64,000 bases of DNA from Chondrinema litorale. Its GTDB lineage: Bacteria; Bacteroidota; Bacteroidia; Cytophagales; Flammeovirgaceae. The DNA lies in contig NZ_CP111043.1 of NCBI RefSeq assembly GCF_026250525.1, forward strand, positions 4,477,001 to 4,541,000, given 5' to 3'. Under the pieces are notes generated by a model. The model did no database searches and was not told the origin of the DNA. It saw nothing but the letters and a program-made list of their open reading frames with translations. Shown here one piece after another: positions 19,361 to 27,412 of this stretch. The translations under genes were made by a program, and so were the position numbers. The stretch's first letter is position 1. The number at the start of each line of letters is the position of its first letter.

Positions 19361-20131
19361 TTACTCGTATATCTCGTCTAGAGGTGTTTCTCCTAACTCT
19401 AAGAAAAAATTAGCAATATTATCTGCACATGCATTCAGAAACTTTTCTCCTTTTTTTGCTGAAGCAGCATAAGGGTTGCCAACTCCGGTATCTTTAGTCA
19501 CTTGAGTCCATGCACGTTGCGCTTGTACCCAACCTTCTTTAAAGGCTTTTAACTTAAACTTTTTAGCATAACCATCTCCGGCTTCTTCGAGTGGTAAAAC
19601 TAATTCTGGGGCAATATGCATAATGGCAGAAGTTTCCATTTCTCCGGCATGGTCACCGGGCTCATCAAAATACTCATTCCAGTCGGTAGCTTTAAACCAG
19701 TTAAATGCACAAACAAATACATCAGGGTAAAAGAAAGACATTTCTCTAATCACCTGTTTAAAGTTGTTGCCACCGTGCCCATTCATAATAATCAGCTTTT
19801 GTATTTTCTGTCTTGAAAGCACATCTACGATATCTTTGAGCACAGCTATTTGTGTACTTAAGTTCATGTTTATACATAAGTCTACATCGAGCTGGCCAGT
19901 GTTTACTCCGAATGGCACATTGGGTAGCACTATCACTTTAGCGCCTTTTGTCCAAGCTTTTTCGGCAGCTACTGCGGCTACATATTCATTTTGTATGCTA
20001 TCGGTAGCATAAGGTAGATGGTAATTGTGAGCTTCTGTTGCTCCCCAAGGTAAAACTGCTACATCAAACTTGGTTTCTTTTACACTTTTCCAGTTGGTTT
20101 CGGCGAGGATAAAGGGTCTTGGTTTTTTCAT
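19361..20131 (-). CDS. Creatininase family amidohydrolase
   Basis: 256 residues, the normal length for the family. Metal-binding motifs are visible: GATEAHNYHLPYATD (Glu33, His35, His39 and Asp44 region), NGHGGN in the middle, and GEMETS near residue 160. Enzymes of this fold open cyclic amides such as creatinine or formamido-pyrimidine intermediates using two metal ions; the actual substrate cannot be inferred here. It is a single gene, divergent from the TetR regulator 160 bases away. About 290 bases downstream (19072-19360) contain no supportable gene. Confidence 0.87.
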   Translation of the reverse strand: MKKPRPFILAETNWKSVKETKFDVAVLPWGATEAHNYHLPYATDSIQNEYVAAVAAEKAWTKGAKVIVLPNVPFGVNTGQLDVDLCINMNLSTQIAVLKDIVDVLSRQKIQKLIIMNGHGGNNFKQVIREMSFFYPDVFVCAFNWFKATDWNEYFDEPGDHAGEMETSAIMHIAPELVLPLEEAGDGYAKKFKLKAFKEGWVQAQRAWTQVTKDTGVGNPYAASAKKGEKFLNACADNIANFFLELGETPLDEIYE

Positions 20132-20253
20132 AATTATTTATCTTTAAAAAGTACAGTTGTTTCTAGATTTTAGACAAAAAAATGTTTCGAAATTTATATA
20201 CTATCAAAATATTTAAAAAATATCTTGCATGCTAAATTCAATAAAAGCATATT

Positions 20254-20269
20254 TGACCGACCGTTCAGT
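20254..20269 (-). promoter_or_regulatory. Predicted TetR operator in front of the regulator gene
   Basis: On the minus strand this reads ACTGAACGGTCGGTCA. It matches the site at 20954-20969 (ACTGAACGGTCAGTCA) in 15 of 16 positions but in opposite orientation, and has the near-palindrome ACTGA-N4-TCRGT. It ends 22 bases before the TetR start codon, which suggests autoregulation. Confidence 0.75.
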
Positions 20270-20291
20270 GGAAAAATAATTGAATAGCAAA

Positions 20292-20876
20292 ATGTCACCA
20301 AAAACGCCAAATCAATTTCAGGAGATAAGAGAGAAAAGCAGAGAGCATTTGTTGGCTGTGTCTATGCGATTATTTGCTCTCAATGGTTACCAAGCTACTT
20401 CAATCAGCCAGATTGCCAAAGAAGCAGGCGTTGCTAAAGGCGCTTTGTATCATTATTTCGATAGCAAAGAAACTTTGCTAGAAGAGGTAATAAAGCTAGG
20501 TCTTACTAATATTCAGGAGCTGTTTAATGATGAAGAACTGAAAAGCGGAGATGCTAAAGAACAGTTGAGAAAGCTCATGCAAAAGACTTTTAAATCTATG
20601 GAGACCGACAAAGAATTTTGGTCTTTGTATGCTTCTTTAATTACCCAAATGCGTGGCTCAGAAAAATTGAAAGAAATTTTTAGACCACTTGTAATATCGA
20701 CCTTCGATATGCTTACTAACCTGTTAGAGAGCAATGGTGTGCCCGATGCCAGAATGCGTGCTTTAAGTATAGGGGGAATGATAGACGGTGTCGCCTTACA
20801 CTATATGTATGTGATGGAAGAATATCCATTTGAAGAAGTGACCGATTACATTATAGACAAAATGTTGTTTCCTTAA
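20292..20876 (+). CDS. TetR family transcriptional regulator
   Basis: 194 residues from the ATG at 20292; an in-frame TTG 12 bases upstream is a weaker start. The N-terminal DNA-binding domain has the standard TetR pattern (LFALNGYQATSISQIAKEAG, then GALYHYFDSKETLLEE). The C-terminal ligand domain is helical. A palindromic operator lies just upstream, and a second copy lies ahead of the export operon that starts 109 bases after this gene. It therefore probably represses both itself and that operon. The inducer is unknown. Confidence 0.92.
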   Translation: MSPKTPNQFQEIREKSREHLLAVSMRLFALNGYQATSISQIAKEAGVAKGALYHYFDSKETLLEEVIKLGLTNIQELFNDEELKSGDAKEQLRKLMQKTFKSMETDKEFWSLYASLITQMRGSEKLKEIFRPLVISTFDMLTNLLESNGVPDARMRALSIGGMIDGVALHYMYVMEEYPFEEVTDYIIDKMLFP

Positions 20877-20953
20877 TCGCTTATAGAAAAGCTATTAAAT
20901 AAATGAATTTTTACTTTAAAAATATAATGATTACTAACTTTTGATAAATTATT

Positions 20954-20969
20954 ACTGAACGGTCAGTCA
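20954..20969 (+). promoter_or_regulatory. Predicted TetR operator of the ABC export operon
   Basis: The sequence ACTGAACGGTCAGTCA contains the perfect inverted repeat ACTGA-N4-TCAGT. It lies 16 bases upstream of the LolA-like gene and repeats, in inverted orientation, the site in front of the TetR gene. Its position suggests it covers the start of transcription of the operon. Confidence 0.78.
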
Positions 20970-20985
20970 ATAAATAGAAATAGAT

Positions 20986-21786
20986 ATGGAATTATTTAGA
21001 AATACTTCAGAAAGCTTATTGTTTTGCTTCTGTTTCTTGCTGATAACATTTTGTTTTTCAGGTGCAAAGAGTGAATGTGTTCATCCTCCAAAAGAAGATC
21101 TCAGTCCTAAAGAAATTGTAAAAAAGTCTGATGAAAAACTGAGAGGAACTTCTAACAAGGCAATTATGTCTATGAAAATTATTAGGCCAGAATGGGAGCG
21201 TAGCATGTCTATGAAAAGCTGGTCTAAAGGCAATGAGTATGGTCTAATTCTCATTACAGCTCCAGCAAAAGATAAAGGTACAGTTTCTTTAAAAAGAGAA
21301 AACGAACTTTGGAACTGGATGCCATCTATTGAGCGAACTATTAAAGTTTCGCCATCGATGATGTCTCAGTCTTGGATGGGTTCTGATTTTACCAATGATG
21401 ATCTGCTAAAAGAATCTTCGATTGTAGAAGATTACAATCACCTATTGATAGGTGAAGAAAATGTAAACGGTTTCAATTGCTACAAAATAGAGATGAAACC
21501 CAAGCCAGATGCACCAGTAGTTTGGGGAAAAATTGTGCTTTGGGTAAGCAAAGAAGAATTTCACCAAGTAAAAGCAGAGTATTACGATGAAGATGAGTAT
21601 TTGATTAATGTGATGCAAGGTTACGATCCTAAGCAAATGGGTGACAGAGTAATTCTTAGCAAACTCGAAATGATTCCTGCTGATGAGGAAGGGCACAAAA
21701 CGGTTTTGATTTATGAGCAAATCGATTTTGATGTAGACATTAACGAGAACTTTTTCTCCCTTCAAAATATGCGAAGAGTTAGATAA
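20986..21786 (+). CDS. LolA-like outer membrane lipoprotein-sorting protein
   Basis: 266 residues with an N-terminal hydrophobic segment ending in a possible signal cleavage region (FCFSGAKSEC). The rest fits COG2834 proteins with a LolA-like half-barrel: MSMKIIRPEWERSMSMKSWSKG, SLKRENELWNWMPSIERTIKV, SMMSQSWMGSDFTNDDLL. Such proteins commonly sit next to FtsX-type ABC transporters and are thought to carry lipid or lipoprotein cargo across the periplasm. It is the first gene of a six-gene operon with short gaps, behind a TetR operator. Confidence 0.85.
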   Translation: MELFRNTSESLLFCFCFLLITFCFSGAKSECVHPPKEDLSPKEIVKKSDEKLRGTSNKAIMSMKIIRPEWERSMSMKSWSKGNEYGLILITAPAKDKGTVSLKRENELWNWMPSIERTIKVSPSMMSQSWMGSDFTNDDLLKESSIVEDYNHLLIGEENVNGFNCYKIEMKPKPDAPVVWGKIVLWVSKEEFHQVKAEYYDEDEYLINVMQGYDPKQMGDRVILSKLEMIPADEEGHKTVLIYEQIDFDVDINENFFSLQNMRRVR

Positions 21787-21803
21787 CCTTAATATCAAGC
21801 ATT

Positions 21804-23021
21804 ATGAAAACCATCTTTTCATTGGCATGGAGAAATATTTGGCGCAATAAGCGGAGAACCATTATCACTTTATCGTCTATATTTTTTGCGGTATTGTTGG
21901 CGCTCTTTATGCGATCTATGCAATTGGGCTCCTACAGAAACATGATCAAAAACAGTGTAGAGGCTTATTCAGGCTATATTCAGGTACACGATAGTGGCTA
22001 CTGGGAAAATAAATCAATTAACCGATTGCTAGAAGATTCAGATAGTTTGAGAGCTGAGCTTACTACAAATCAAGCTGTAAAGTATTTGATACCTCACCTA
22101 GAAACTTTTGCACTGGCAGCTACAGAAAATCTTTCTAAAGGTGTGGCGATTATTGGAACAGACCCCGAAGCAGAAAACCACATGACTGGCATTGCAGATA
22201 AGATAACTGCAGGAGAATTTATAACTGCAAAAAGTGATGGAGTACTCATTTCAGAAGGTTTGGGTGAGTATCTTTCTTTAGGTGTGAATGATACCTTGGT
22301 TTTATTGGGGCAAGGTTATCATGGAACGAATGCGGTAGGTAAATTTCCTGTAGCGGGGATCATCAAACTGGTGAATCCGCAGATGAATAATAACACCGTG
22401 TATATGCCGCTTTCGCTTTGTCAGTATTACAATGGATCAAATAATATGTTGACTTCCTTAGCCATCGTGCTAGATAGCTACGAGTCAGTAGCTCCGGTAA
22501 CATCAGAATTAAAGGCAAAACTAGGTAGTGAGTACGAGGTAATGGACTGGGAAGAAATGCAACCAGAACTAGTTCAGCTCATTCAGTCAGATAATGCAGG
22601 TGGAATCATCATGCTAGGGATTTTATACATGGTAATTGCCTTTGGAATTTTCGGAACCATTATGATGATGACCATCGAACGCATCAGAGAATTTGGTGTG
22701 CTCATTTCCATTGGTATGCAGAAAGTGAGATTATCAGTGCTGATTTTCTTTGAGACTTTATTAATCGGAGTAAGTGGTTTGTTTATCTCATTTATCGCTG
22801 GTGTTCCTTTACTTTACTACATGCATCAGCATCCGATTCCATTAACAGGAGATGCCGCTAAAAGTATAGAAGAAATGGGTTACGAACCGATAATTCCATT
22901 TTCGTTAGCGCCAGAGATATTCTTTACGCAAGGCATATCAATTTTGCTCATTGTGTTGGTCTGCTTGTTTTATCCCTATTTCAGATTGTGGTATCTAAAA
23001 CCAGCCGAAGCTTTAAAGTGA
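21804..23021 (+). CDS. FtsX/MacB-type ABC transporter permease
   Basis: 405 residues. An N-terminal helix (SLAWRNIWRNKRRTIITLSSIFFAVLLALFM, described here by its start and basic anchor at about residues 7-36) is followed by a large periplasmic domain. Three further helices sit in the C-terminal third, with the typical FtsX motif ERIREFGVLISIGMQ and the end YLKPAEALK. This is the LolC/LolE/MacB topology, in which conformational change rather than a channel drives extraction of membrane cargo. It starts 17 bases after the LolA-like gene. Confidence 0.9.
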   Translation: MKTIFSLAWRNIWRNKRRTIITLSSIFFAVLLALFMRSMQLGSYRNMIKNSVEAYSGYIQVHDSGYWENKSINRLLEDSDSLRAELTTNQAVKYLIPHLETFALAATENLSKGVAIIGTDPEAENHMTGIADKITAGEFITAKSDGVLISEGLGEYLSLGVNDTLVLLGQGYHGTNAVGKFPVAGIIKLVNPQMNNNTVYMPLSLCQYYNGSNNMLTSLAIVLDSYESVAPVTSELKAKLGSEYEVMDWEEMQPELVQLIQSDNAGGIIMLGILYMVIAFGIFGTIMMMTIERIREFGVLISIGMQKVRLSVLIFFETLLIGVSGLFISFIAGVPLLYYMHQHPIPLTGDAAKSIEEMGYEPIIPFSLAPEIFFTQGISILLIVLVCLFYPYFRLWYLKPAEALK

Positions 23022-23067
23022 TGAATTTTCAAAAAATATATCAACCCATTTTAAACATTTCTATATC

Positions 23068-24291
23068 ATGATTTTATCTATTTCATGGAGAAATATCTGG
23101 CGAAATGCTACCAGAAGTTTTGTGATTATTACAGCAGTTGCATTGGGTTTGGCAGCGGGGATTTTTTCACTGGCTGTAATGAATGGCTTAACAGAGCAAA
23201 AAATGCGAACAGCCATCGAAAATCAAACTTCGCACATCCAAATTCACGAAGAAGGTTTTACTGCTAATAAAGATGTAAAACTGTTCTTGAAAAATGCTGA
23301 TAAAATTGATCAGGAATTACACAGCGATAATGCTGTAAAGGCTTTTTCGATGCGAACGGTTTCTACAGGAATGGTAGCTTCTTCTAAAGGCAGTGTTGGT
23401 TTGCAGTTAAATGGCATTAATCCTGAATCCGAAAAGCAAGTTACCTACATCTGGCAAAACATGCGAGAAGGTGATTATTTGAGTGAAGACAGCCGCAAGC
23501 CAATCTTAATAAGTAGTAAAACTGCAGAGAAGTTAGAGGTGAAAATGAAATCGAAAGTTGTACTCACTTTGCAAGATGTAAATGGCGAAATTGTAGGTGC
23601 AGCCTTTAGAGTGGCTGGCATTTTTCAAACAACTTCAACGGCTTTTGATAAAGGAAATGCTTTTATCAAAAAAGAAGATCTACAGAAGCTTTTACAAACG
23701 CCAAATCAAGTTCACGTGGTAGCGATTCTATTAAACGATGCTGATGAAGTTCCTAATGAATTAAGCCAGTTGAAAACCTCTTTGGGAGATGATTATCTCA
23801 TTCAAAGTTGGAAAGAAGTATTACCAGAACTCTCTTATTTGAGCGATGCCAGTATGCAAACCAACTTCTTGTTTTTGGCTGTAATATTAACCGCTTTGGC
23901 TTTCGGTATTCTTAATACAATGTTAATGTCGGTTTTTGAACGAATAAAAGAAATCGGAGTACTTATGGCTGTGGGAATGAACAAATTAAAGGTCTTCAAC
24001 ATGATTGTGATTGAAACCATTTTACTCTCTGCTTTAGGTGCTTTAGTTGGGATGTTAATAGGCATTATCATCATTAACTGGACTGCTCAACACGGTATCA
24101 ATCTTTCCATGTTTGCCGAAGGTTTGGCTTCTTATGGAGTCTCTGACACCATTTACCCAAGTCTATCTGTGAGCTTCTATATTATGTTGATGATTATGGT
24201 TTTTGTAACAGCCTTGTTGTCTTCCATTTATCCGGCAGTAAAAGCATTGAGCTTAAGGCCAGCCGAAGCTTTACAAGGATTAAACAATTGA
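23068..24291 (+). CDS. FtsX/MacB-type ABC transporter permease (second subunit)
   Basis: 407 residues with the same layout as the preceding permease: N-terminal helix (SWRNIWRNATRSFVIITAV), extracytoplasmic domain, and C-terminal helices with ERIKEIGVLMAVGMNKLK and the end LRPAEALQGL. Two unlike permeases plus one ATPase match a heterodimeric LolCDE-like arrangement. It lies 46 bases after the first permease and 37 bases before the ATPase gene. Confidence 0.9.
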   Translation: MILSISWRNIWRNATRSFVIITAVALGLAAGIFSLAVMNGLTEQKMRTAIENQTSHIQIHEEGFTANKDVKLFLKNADKIDQELHSDNAVKAFSMRTVSTGMVASSKGSVGLQLNGINPESEKQVTYIWQNMREGDYLSEDSRKPILISSKTAEKLEVKMKSKVVLTLQDVNGEIVGAAFRVAGIFQTTSTAFDKGNAFIKKEDLQKLLQTPNQVHVVAILLNDADEVPNELSQLKTSLGDDYLIQSWKEVLPELSYLSDASMQTNFLFLAVILTALAFGILNTMLMSVFERIKEIGVLMAVGMNKLKVFNMIVIETILLSALGALVGMLIGIIIINWTAQHGINLSMFAEGLASYGVSDTIYPSLSVSFYIMLMIMVFVTALLSSIYPAVKALSLRPAEALQGLNN

Positions 24292-24328
24292 TATATGATT
24301 TTCAAAACAAAAAATATTTCTTACCACT

Positions 24329-25048
24329 ATGAGTGTCATTGAAATTACGAATCTGCAAAAGATTTATAATCCTAAAAAAATTCCAGTTCATGCTTTAAAT
24401 GGCATTAACCTTTCTATAGAAGAAGGCGAATTTACTGCCATAGTTGGTCCATCTGGTTCAGGTAAATCTACCTTACTCAACTTGATTGGCGGACTCGACG
24501 AACCTACCGAAGGAAAGGTAATTATTAATGGAGTAGATATATCTACTCTATCGGGCAGGCAATTGATCGATTTCAGATTGAAAAATATTGGTTTTGTATT
24601 CCAGAATTATTCTTTGTTGCCAGTGCTAACTGCCAGAGAAAATGTGGAGTTTATCATGCAATTGCAAGGCAGAAAAAAGCTAGAGTACAAACAGATAGCA
24701 GAGCAATTATTAGAAGAAGTTGGTTTGGCAGAAAGAATGGATAACAGACCTTCTCATCTTTCGGGTGGGCAGCAACAGAGAGTGGCAGTTGCCAGAGCTT
24801 TGGCTTCTAAACCCAAATTTATTTTAGCAGACGAACCCACTGCAAATTTGGACTCTCACTCAACCAACGAGCTACTCGAAATGATGCTCAAATTGAACCA
24901 AGAAGAAAATATGACTTTCATTTTTTCTACGCATGATCAAAGGGTAATTGATAAAGCCAGAAGAGTAGTAAGTATAGTCGATGGTAAAATTGAAGAAGAT
25001 ATATTCACATCAAACACAGTTGATTTAAAAGAATCTCATGAAAATTAA
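24329..25048 (+). CDS. ABC transporter ATP-binding protein (LolD/MacB type)
   Basis: 239 residues. Walker A is GPSGSGKST (about 40-48), the Q-loop glutamine is in FVFQNYSLLP, the signature is LSGGQQQRVAVARAL (from residue 144), and Walker B is FILADEPTANLD. The STHD H-loop is also present. It powers the two FtsX-type permeases encoded just upstream. Its last 11 bases overlap the start of the cyclase gene, so the cyclase is clearly part of the same transcript. Confidence 0.95.
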   Translation: MSVIEITNLQKIYNPKKIPVHALNGINLSIEEGEFTAIVGPSGSGKSTLLNLIGGLDEPTEGKVIINGVDISTLSGRQLIDFRLKNIGFVFQNYSLLPVLTARENVEFIMQLQGRKKLEYKQIAEQLLEEVGLAERMDNRPSHLSGGQQQRVAVARALASKPKFILADEPTANLDSHSTNELLEMMLKLNQEENMTFIFSTHDQRVIDKARRVVSIVDGKIEEDIFTSNTVDLKESHEN

Positions 25049-26138
25049 AAACAAGATTTTTTTACAAGAATGGATGTTTTTGGTGCTAATCTGGATTCTT
25101 TTTATGAACCTCGCCGGCTTGTTTTATTTGGGAATGCAAGATTATATCTGCATTGGCGAGTGGGAAGTATATGCCAACTCTTGGTTTGCCTATTTTGAAA
25201 ATACGCTTTTCGGTTTTGTGTTCGGGACGCTATTCGCAATGATTAATCACATCTCGAACTTTACCATATTGAGGAAATACAACTTTGGTAAAATTATCTT
25301 AATCAAAAGCTTTTTCTACATCATTGCATTCGTAATTACAGTATTTATCAGTGTGAGTCTTTACTATGCAATTGGTGCTTTTGAGGGTAAAACACTAGGC
25401 GATATTATTGATTTTATTCAGCCAAGTTCGCTGGTAGTTTGGGGCTGTTTTATGTTTATTTTGATTGTATTTACCAACTTTTTATTACAGATAAATAAAA
25501 AATTTGGGCAAGGTGCTTTGCTTAAAATGCTTATGGGTGAATACCACCAACCTAAAGATGAAATCAGGATTTTTATGTTTCTCGATTTGAAAGGCTCAAC
25601 TTCCATCGCTGAAAAACTTGGGCACAATCTTTACAGCCGCATGATTCAAGATTGCTTTCATGAATTAACTGATGTAGTAATTGGCCACAAAGCAGAAATT
25701 TACCAGTATGTGGGAGACGAAGTAGTACTCACTTGGAAAGTAAAGGAAGGTTTAGAAAACCTCAATTGCATTCAATTCTATTATTCATTTAGAGAAAAAC
25801 TTCGGTCGAGAGAAGCTCATTTTATGAAACACTATAACTTGTTGCCACAATTTAAGGCCGGTATGGAAATGGGCTCAGTTACGGTGGCGGAAGTGGGAGA
25901 TATAAAAAGAGAAATTGCGTATCATGGAGATGTGTTAAACACAGCAGCCAGAGTGCAGGAAAAATGCAATGAATACAACCAGTGGATTCTTATTTCAGAA
26001 AATTTGGCATCTGCTATTCGCGAATCAAACGGAGTTGAATATCAACTGATTGATGATGTAAACCTACGAGGTAAAGTAAATGGAGTGAAAATCTATGCTG
26101 TAAATGAAAATGTGCGACATGAGAAGGTTCAAATTTAA
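25038..26138 (+). CDS. Membrane class III adenylate/guanylate cyclase
   Basis: 366 residues. Four predicted membrane helices occupy about residues 12-150, and a class III cyclase domain follows. Metal-binding aspartates are Asp183 (FLDLKGST) and Asp227 (YVGDEVV). Transition-state residues Asn301 and Arg305 lie in GDVLNTAARVQ, so the active site looks intact. The specificity lysine usually found before the second Asp appears to be Gln, so cAMP and cGMP cannot be told apart from sequence. It overlaps the ATPase gene by 11 bases and the barrel gene by 20 bases, placing a cyclic-nucleotide enzyme inside an export operon. Confidence 0.9.
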   Translation: MKIKNKIFLQEWMFLVLIWILFMNLAGLFYLGMQDYICIGEWEVYANSWFAYFENTLFGFVFGTLFAMINHISNFTILRKYNFGKIILIKSFFYIIAFVITVFISVSLYYAIGAFEGKTLGDIIDFIQPSSLVVWGCFMFILIVFTNFLLQINKKFGQGALLKMLMGEYHQPKDEIRIFMFLDLKGSTSIAEKLGHNLYSRMIQDCFHELTDVVIGHKAEIYQYVGDEVVLTWKVKEGLENLNCIQFYYSFREKLRSREAHFMKHYNLLPQFKAGMEMGSVTVAEVGDIKREIAYHGDVLNTAARVQEKCNEYNQWILISENLASAIRESNGVEYQLIDDVNLRGKVNGVKIYAVNENVRHEKVQI

Positions 26139-27300
26139 TTTATTTTTACTATTACCGATTGTCTTTATTTTTTTCGGAAATATCTCTCTAATCGCTCAAG
26201 ATGATTCTGATGAACCTTCTGACTTTTTTGTGAAAGGTTACCTGAAAAATCTTCAGTTGATTTCTTTTCAAGATGCAGGTGGAGAGTGGTTGCTAGATAA
26301 CATCATTCACAACAGGCTCAATTTAAAATGGTATGCTAACGACTATTTAAATTTCTCTTTGGAGATGCGAAATAGGTTGTTTTATGGTGAAACTGTAAAA
26401 AGCTTTCCGGCTTATGCGGATATAACCGGAACCGATTATGGCTTGGTTGACATGAATTGGATTCCAGTAAGCAAGCAATCTTTTTTTCTGCAAAGTAACA
26501 TAGATCGGGCTTATGTAGAATATGCCAGAGGCAACTGGGAACTTCGAGTAGGTAGACAGAGAATTAACTGGGGGCAAACTTTCGTTTGGAATCCCAATGA
26601 TGTGTTTAATGCTTATTCATTTTTCGATTTTGATTATGAAGAAAGGCCTGGCTCTGATGCTGTTTTGGCTAGATATTATACTGGAGTAACATCGTCGGCT
26701 GAGGTGGCGGTTGCTTTTGCCGATAGTTTAGAAGCCAGTAAAATTGCCGGAATGTATCGCTTTAATAGATGGTCTTACGATTTTCAACTAATTGGTGGTA
26801 AAATAGCAAGAGATTGGATGTTGGGCTTCGGCTGGTCTGGTCAGTTAGGAACTGCCGGATTTAAAGGGGAACTTACATGGCTGCAACCCAGAAAAAAAGA
26901 GTTTGAAGAAGACGCTGCTGTTGTAGCCACTGTATCGGTAGATTATACTTTTAAGAATCAGTTATATCTGCAATCAGAAGTGATTTTTAATAGCAGTGGT
27001 TCTTCTGGCAGTCCCGGAGCATTCAATTTCTTTCAACAATTAAGTACACGAAACCTAAGTCTTACCAAGTTTTCTTTTTTTCTACAGAGTTCTTATCCAA
27101 TTACTCCTTTAATTTCAGCAGGCTTGGCAGGAATTTATAGTCCGAATGATCAGTCTGCTTTTATCGGTCCTTCTTTCGATTTTTCTTTGAGCGATAATCT
27201 AGGTTTTTTACTCACAGGTCAGGTTTTTAGTGGCGACGAAGAGTCTCAATATGGTAGTGCCGGCACCATAATTTATTCCAGACTTAAATGGAGTTTCTAA
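26119..27300 (+). CDS. Putative outer-membrane beta-barrel protein
   Basis: 393 residues from the ATG at 26119, which gives a good signal peptide (MRRFKFNLFLLLPIVFIFF, ending SLIAQ). An in-frame ATG at 26104 adds five residues before it. The body is aromatic-rich amphipathic strands (LNLKWYANDYLNFSLEMRNR, WELRVGRQRINWG, WSYDFQLIGGKIA) ending YSRLKWSF, whose terminal Phe is typical of outer-membrane barrels. The RVGRQRINWGQTFVWNP region resembles DUF1302-type barrels, but I would not name the family firmly. It is the last gene of the TetR-controlled operon and may be its outer-membrane component. Confidence 0.72.
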   Translation: MRRFKFNLFLLLPIVFIFFGNISLIAQDDSDEPSDFFVKGYLKNLQLISFQDAGGEWLLDNIIHNRLNLKWYANDYLNFSLEMRNRLFYGETVKSFPAYADITGTDYGLVDMNWIPVSKQSFFLQSNIDRAYVEYARGNWELRVGRQRINWGQTFVWNPNDVFNAYSFFDFDYEERPGSDAVLARYYTGVTSSAEVAVAFADSLEASKIAGMYRFNRWSYDFQLIGGKIARDWMLGFGWSGQLGTAGFKGELTWLQPRKKEFEEDAAVVATVSVDYTFKNQLYLQSEVIFNSSGSSGSPGAFNFFQQLSTRNLSLTKFSFFLQSSYPITPLISAGLAGIYSPNDQSAFIGPSFDFSLSDNLGFLLTGQVFSGDEESQYGSAGTIIYSRLKWSF

Positions 27301-27377
27301 TTATTTACCTCTCTGAAGCTGAAATTCTCAGTAGAATTGAAATTTTAAGAAAAATTGTCGCTGTTTTTTTTGTTGAG

Positions 27378-27409
27378 GTTGGTCCAGTTTTCTGAAATTT
27401 TTAGCTTTG
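27378..27409 (+). promoter_or_regulatory. Bacteroidota-type promoter of guaA
   Basis: A TAGCTTTG -7 box (27402-27409) lies 20 bases after GTTG (27378-27381), close to the TTTG -33 consensus. The -7 box ends only three bases before the guaA ATG at 27413, so the transcript is predicted to be leaderless or nearly so. Confidence 0.7.
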
Positions 27410-27412
27410 CAC

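Noticed and set aside
19125..19472. A plus-strand open frame of 115 codons
   Set aside because: Half of it is antisense to the well-supported creatininase gene; the rest is AT-rich with no promoter or motif.
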